Source: Methylovirgula sp.
Lineage (GTDB): Bacteria > Pseudomonadota > Alphaproteobacteria > Rhizobiales > Beijerinckiaceae
Direction of reading: 5' to 3'
DNA: 8,519 nucleotides
Assembly (NCBI GenBank): GCA_030040215.1
Contig: JASHUD010000209.1
Span: 1-8,519 of the forward strand
The notes beneath the pieces were generated by a model. It saw nothing but the letters and a program-made list of their open reading frames with translations, ran no database searches and was not told where the DNA came from. Positions 5,805 to 8,519 of the stretch are shown here, piece by piece (the stretch's first letter is position 1; every line of letters starts with the position of its first letter). A program made the translations under genes and the position numbers.

Positions 5805-5932
5805 CCGCTCCCCCTTGCGGGAGAGGGCGGCCGTGAGCAAAGCGAGCGGCCGGGTGAGCGGTGCGGCGCCGAACCCGCCCATTCTTGTTGTTGAACCGCC
5901 GCGTGGCCCTCTCCCGCAAAGGGGAGAGAGCA
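5805..5932. repeat. Long REP-like palindrome C2
   Basis: CCCCTTGCGGGAGAGGGC (5811-5828) pairs with GCCCTCTCCCGCAAAGGGG (5906-5924) with one extra base, enclosing a 77-base middle that contains GTTGTTGAACCGCC. It fills the gap after the DUF6968-like gene. Elements C1 (2470-2520) and C3 (6486-6540) belong to the same family. In RNA it would make a long, stable hairpin upstream of the tail-terminator gene. Confidence 0.85.
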
Positions 5933-6026
5933 CTGTAATGCGCTTGCTGAGGCCTGAGATGTCGGCGTTGTGGCCCAGCCGAACGCGAACCGCACGCCAA
6001 CGAGCAGCTCTTAACGAGAATCCGCC

Positions 6027-6473
6027 ATGACCGCCGTCAGCCGCGAGCAGATTTCCGCCGCCTTCTTCGCCCTCGTCAGCGGCGCGGCCGGACTCACGGC
6101 GACGAGCCGGCGCTTCGTGCATTGGGACCAGGTCAACGAGACACAGATGCCGTTCCTCACCATGCTCAAGAGCGGCGAAGTACGCGGCCGGCAGGCTGAG
6201 GGGCTGCCGACGCTTACCATCAACGCGCATGTCTTTATATATATGTCCGCCGGCATGGACCCCGAGGACGTGCCCGACTCCGCCATGAACGCGATGCTCG
6301 ATGCGGTCGATGCGGCGGTGGCGCCGGCCGGCGCCGACGCCATCGCCGGCAACAAGCAAACGCTCGGCGGGCTCGTTTCGCACTGCTATCCGCTCGGGCC
6401 GGTGTTCATCGATACCGGCGACATCGACGGCAAGGCCGTCGCCGCGATCCCGTTCCAGATTCTCGTTCCGTAG
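6027..6473 (+). CDS. Phage tail terminator/completion protein (gp17-like, DUF3168 type)
   Basis: 148 residues. The ATG at 6027 is the first credible start; the upstream Shine-Dalgarno is weak (ACGAGAA, 6014-6020). It begins MTAVSREQISAAFFALVSGA, continues with SRRFVHWDQVNETQMPFLTM and a strand-rich middle, then has QTLGGLVSHCYPLGPVFIDTG and ends AVAAIPFQILVP. The initial helix, the 'P.L....' strand after a Trp, the late YPLGPV region and the final hydrophobic strand agree with the small tail-terminator family that caps the tail tube and joins it to the head. Position directly before the major tail protein supports this. In the standard order it should follow the gp10-like gene at once; here 1.85 kb of accessory DNA lies between them. 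Confidence 0.72.
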   Translation: MTAVSREQISAAFFALVSGAAGLTATSRRFVHWDQVNETQMPFLTMLKSGEVRGRQAEGLPTLTINAHVFIYMSAGMDPEDVPDSAMNAMLDAVDAAVAPAGADAIAGNKQTLGGLVSHCYPLGPVFIDTGDIDGKAVAAIPFQILVP

Positions 6474-6485
6474 GAGCGTTGAGCC

Positions 6486-6540
6486 CCTCACCCGGCTCGC
6501 GGCCGATGCCGCTTGCCACCCTCTCCCGCAAGGGGAGAAG
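6486..6540. repeat. REP-like element C3 (tail terminator / major tail gap)
   Basis: CTCACCCGGCTCGCGGCC is followed by CACCCTCTCCCGCAAGGGGAG. It is a partial copy of the C family in the 115-base gap between the tail-terminator and major-tail genes. CTCCCGCAAGGGGAG forms a short hairpin 49 bases before the ATG of the major tail gene. Confidence 0.75.
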
Positions 6541-6588
6541 GTGCATTCGCGATTTCCAGCTTTCAAACGATCATCAGGAGACCCGCCC

Positions 6589-7329
6589 ATGACCCAATTC
6601 GCCTTCGGTTCCGGCACGCTGATCGGCAAACGTACCGACATAACCGGCACGCCGCCGTGCCTGCTCGGCACGCTCGACACCGTCTCGCTCGACTTCGACC
6701 GCAAGATCGAGACTCTGCTCGGGCAGTACGCCGTTCCGGTCGCGGCCGGCGGCGGTGAGTTCAAGATCACCGGCAAGGCGAAGTTCGCGCGGCTGCAGGC
6801 GACGCAGATCAACAATCTGTTCCTCGGCCAGACGCTCACCGCGAACAGCATGCTGGAGATGACTACGGGAGAGGCCGGCACCGTCGCCTCCGGCGCGGTC
6901 ACCGTCGCCAACAGCGCGACCTTCGTCGAGGATTTCGGCGTGTTCTATGCCGCCTCCGGCACGCAGCTTGCGCCGGTCGCCTCCTCGCCGGCGCAGGGCC
7001 AATACAGCGTGGCGAGCGGCGTCTACACCTTCAACTCCGCCGACAACGGCGCTGCGGTGCTGATCTATTACAGCTACACCGTCGCTGCCGGCAACAACAT
7101 CAGCTTGGCGAACCAGCTCACCGGCCCGCTGCCGCTGTTCGAAGTCTCGCTCAAGGAGACGTTCAATTATTTCGGCGCCAGCAAGGATTTGTTGGTGAAG
7201 CTCAACGCCTGCGTCTCATCGAAGCTGTCGCTGCCGTTCTCCAATCAGAAATTCGCCGTAGCCGAATTCGATTTCCAGGCGATCGCCGATTCCTCGAACA
7301 ATATCGGCACCATCAGCCTGAGCGAGTGA
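6589..7329 (+). CDS. Phage major tail tube protein with inserted beta-rich domain
   Basis: 246 residues. The ATG at 6589 has CAGGAG (6575-6580) 8 bases upstream; in-frame codons before it run through repeat C3 and the previous gene. The N-terminal part (FAFGSGTLIGKRTDITGTPPCLLGTLDTVSLDFDRKIETLLGQ) and the C-terminal part (PLFEVSLKETFNYFGASKDLLVKLNACVSSKLSLPFSNQKFAVAEFDFQAIAD) give the typical strand pattern of siphophage tube proteins. Between them, residues about 97-168 form an extra domain (TVANSATFVEDFGVFYAASG, then GQYSVASGVYTF and ADNGAAVLIYYSY). It aligns with the insert in the connector at 2868. The protein would polymerise into the tail tube, with the extra domain displayed outside. 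The next genes expected, the tail assembly chaperones and tape measure, are not in the window; an opposite-strand gene follows instead. Confidence 0.8.
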   Translation: MTQFAFGSGTLIGKRTDITGTPPCLLGTLDTVSLDFDRKIETLLGQYAVPVAAGGGEFKITGKAKFARLQATQINNLFLGQTLTANSMLEMTTGEAGTVASGAVTVANSATFVEDFGVFYAASGTQLAPVASSPAQGQYSVASGVYTFNSADNGAAVLIYYSYTVAAGNNISLANQLTGPLPLFEVSLKETFNYFGASKDLLVKLNACVSSKLSLPFSNQKFAVAEFDFQAIADSSNNIGTISLSE

Positions 7330-7349
7330 CAACGGCAACCACGTCACTC
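7324..7349. terminator. Hairpin spanning the two convergent stop codons
   Basis: GAGTGAC (7324-7330) and GTCACTC (7343-7349) are perfect 7-base arms around a 12-base loop. The TGA of the tail protein lies in the left arm and the TGA of the opposite-strand gene in the right arm. No T-tract is seen on either side, so a role as bidirectional terminator is only possible. The symmetry comes partly from both genes ending GAG TGA C. Confidence 0.35.
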
Positions 7350-8438
7350 AGCGAAGAGCGCCTTGGCGTCATCAAATACCGACTTTGGAAGCATACGCAA
7401 TTTAGCCGAAACGTATGGCAAATTCGGCATGTATTTGGCGACGAGTTGGCCGACGACCCGAGCCTGGGCTTCATCGTTTCGGCGCTTGATCGATTCGCGG
7501 TCTGAGCGTTTTGACAGCCAGAGTTTATGGGCCGCATATACGCGCGGATCTGTCGTCACGATTCGGCAGGGTTCGCCTCGTTCGTCAATTGCGACAGCTT
7601 CGAAGGAAGGCGCGCTTTCATGCCAAGCCAACCCCTCGATTTCCGCCGCCAACAGGTCTTCGGCATCGGGACCAATCTGTTGTTTCTGTTTCCTCCAAGG
7701 CGGAGTGGGTAATGGTCGGATCAAATCGACCAGGTAGCCGTCATCGTTGACGGCGCGGAACTTGCGTGACGAGCGATGGAAACTGTGATCGATTTTTTGC
7801 AACAGACGCAGCAACGAGGGATTGGACAGGTCTTCATCTGCGACGAAAGTCAGGCTACGGCGGGCGTCGAACAATAGGTCGATGTCTTCGGTGGTCGTCA
7901 GACCCGGATCGATGCGAACGCCCGTGGCCGCTTCGTAAGCATAGATGGCGTTTGTGCCGAGCACGCGTATGCCCGATCCGAGCATCCCGGCGTGATCGAG
8001 TGCGCGAATGATCTTGGCGCCGAGCAGAGGAACGCGGCCCAGGCCGAGCGCGCGATTGATGGCTGACTGTCGGGCGAGTATCGTTTTTAGATTTTGGAGG
8101 CGGGCCTGCGCCTCCGACCGGCCGCGTTCATACTTGGTCTTAATCGCCTCGATCTTTTTCGAGCGTGGACCCAAGGACGTTTGTCGCCGGATTCCGGATT
8201 TGTCGTAGTGGCTGCGGACCAGATAGTCGCGTTCGCCCTCTTTCGTCCAAACCATGGAACCGCGGTACCCCTGGGCCCGTTCGTCAGCCTCGTGATAGGC
8301 CGCGTAGCGTTGCTGGGTGTTGACCATCTCTTTGCGCTGGTCACTATTTAATTCTTGGAATTCAATCACTTCAACAGACTCATCGATTTTTTCCGCTGTC
8401 TGTTGAAGGAGTTTAGCAAGCTTTATCAATGCCTTCAA
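7344..8438 (-). CDS. GSU2403-type nucleotidyltransferase-fold protein
   Basis: 364 residues from TTG 8438; in-frame alternatives are GTG 8369 and ATG 8327, and a stop at 8442-8444 limits extension. The first about 24 residues may not be translated. Order: N-terminal helices (QELNSDQRKEMVNTQQRYAAYHEA), a beta segment GYRGSMVWTKEGERDYLVRS with TSLGPRSKK, then a long charged helix. The nucleotidyltransferase core is VLGTNAIYAYEAATG (159-173) with TEDIDLLFD (183-191), where D185 and D187 would bind metal, and GYLVDLI (234-240), where D238 would be the third acidic residue. The C-terminal DPRVYAAHKLWLSKR...KRRNDEAQA resembles the substrate/helical region of MNT- and AbiEii-like enzymes. The motif set is intact, so activity is plausible. 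The substrate is unknown. It lies opposite to the phage operon, tail to tail with the major tail gene, and has lower GC, which is typical of cargo. Confidence 0.78.
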   Translation of the reverse strand: MKALIKLAKLLQQTAEKIDESVEVIEFQELNSDQRKEMVNTQQRYAAYHEADERAQGYRGSMVWTKEGERDYLVRSHYDKSGIRRQTSLGPRSKKIEAIKTKYERGRSEAQARLQNLKTILARQSAINRALGLGRVPLLGAKIIRALDHAGMLGSGIRVLGTNAIYAYEAATGVRIDPGLTTTEDIDLLFDARRSLTFVADEDLSNPSLLRLLQKIDHSFHRSSRKFRAVNDDGYLVDLIRPLPTPPWRKQKQQIGPDAEDLLAAEIEGLAWHESAPSFEAVAIDERGEPCRIVTTDPRVYAAHKLWLSKRSDRESIKRRNDEAQARVVGQLVAKYMPNLPYVSAKLRMLPKSVFDDAKALFAE

Positions 8439-8441
8439 CAG
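8369..8441. promoter_or_regulatory. Three alternating copies of CTTCAACAG at the start of the nucleotidyltransferase gene
   Basis: CTTCAACAG lies at 8369-8377 and 8433-8441 on the + strand, and inverted at 8400-8408. The middle copy can pair with the left copy (11 perfect bases, 8369-8379 with 8398-8408) or with the right copy (10 perfect bases, 8400-8409 with 8432-8441). The copies start 31 and 33 bases apart, about three helical turns. Depending on the true start this is either the leader or the first codons of the gene. It could be a repressor operator set or an RNA switch masking the start at 8369. Confidence 0.45.
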
Positions 8442-8509
8442 TTACAGTTGCTTCGGACCTCAACTGATGAAGACACTGATAGCTAAGCTCTTTTACAAGG
8501 AGTCATGAC

Positions 8510-8519
8510 GTGACGCTTG
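8510..8519 (+). CDS. Possible start of a further + strand gene (cut by the right edge)
   Basis: AAGGAG (8497-8502) is the best Shine-Dalgarno in the window and lies 7 bases before GTG 8510 (GTG ACG CTT G). The ATG at 8505 is closer but ends after two codons (ATG ACG TGA). The frame cannot be followed. The gene would be divergent from the nucleotidyltransferase gene and could be either the next tail gene or another cargo gene. Confidence 0.25.

Noticed and set aside
5796..6911. Long - strand ORF of 371 codons across C2, the tail-terminator gene and the start of the tail gene
   Set aside because: It runs opposite to two well-supported phage genes and through two repeats. Its length comes from the high GC content and the codon pattern of the real genes.
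1..7329. Gene transfer agent cluster instead of a prophage
   Set aside because: The capsid and connector with their insertions do not resemble the compact RcGTA-type genes, and the island with cargo is unlike that conserved cluster. Domestication of another kind is not excluded.

Overview
The window is high-GC DNA carrying part of the head, neck and tail module of an HK97-type siphophage, almost certainly a resident prophage or prophage remnant in an alphaproteobacterial chromosome of the Hyphomicrobiales (Bradyrhizobium/Rhodopseudomonas-like). The organism is inferred from base composition, from protein style, and from interspersed palindromic repeats of types that I associate with those genomes. 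No integrase, attachment site, tRNA or rRNA is visible, so the prophage boundaries lie outside the window.

Left part (1-4177), all on the + strand: the C-terminal part of an XkdF-like prohead protease/scaffold protein, a 525-residue major capsid protein with a large insertion, a small basic-tailed protein of unknown function, a gp6-like head-tail connector with an inserted beta-rich domain, and an HK97 gp10-like neck protein that overlaps the connector by one base. Together they would build and mature the procapsid and form the connector to the tail.

Middle part (4178-6026): an accessory island splits the neck module. It holds a small gene broken by an in-frame TGA, a second gene joined to it by a 4-base ATGA overlap (the two look like distant paralogues and have clearly lower GC than the phage genes), and a DUF6968-like gene. 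The island is full of REP-like palindromic repeats, including two 55-base direct repeats with one mismatch that bracket the low-GC gene pair.

Right part (6027-8519): the structural operon resumes with a tail-terminator-like protein and the major tail tube protein. The tube protein carries the same inserted beta-rich domain as the connector. Converging on it from the - strand is a GSU2403-type nucleotidyltransferase-fold gene. Its start region carries three copies of a 9-base sequence in alternating orientation, which can form two mutually exclusive hairpins. A strong Shine-Dalgarno at the right edge suggests another + strand gene starting there.

The main points of interest are the domain shared by connector and tail tube, the repeat-bracketed cargo island inside the neck module, the repeat elements in almost every intergenic gap of a phage operon, and the antisense nucleotidyltransferase with its unusual start region. 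I recognise no complete new system, but the two cargo sites are candidate moron loci.
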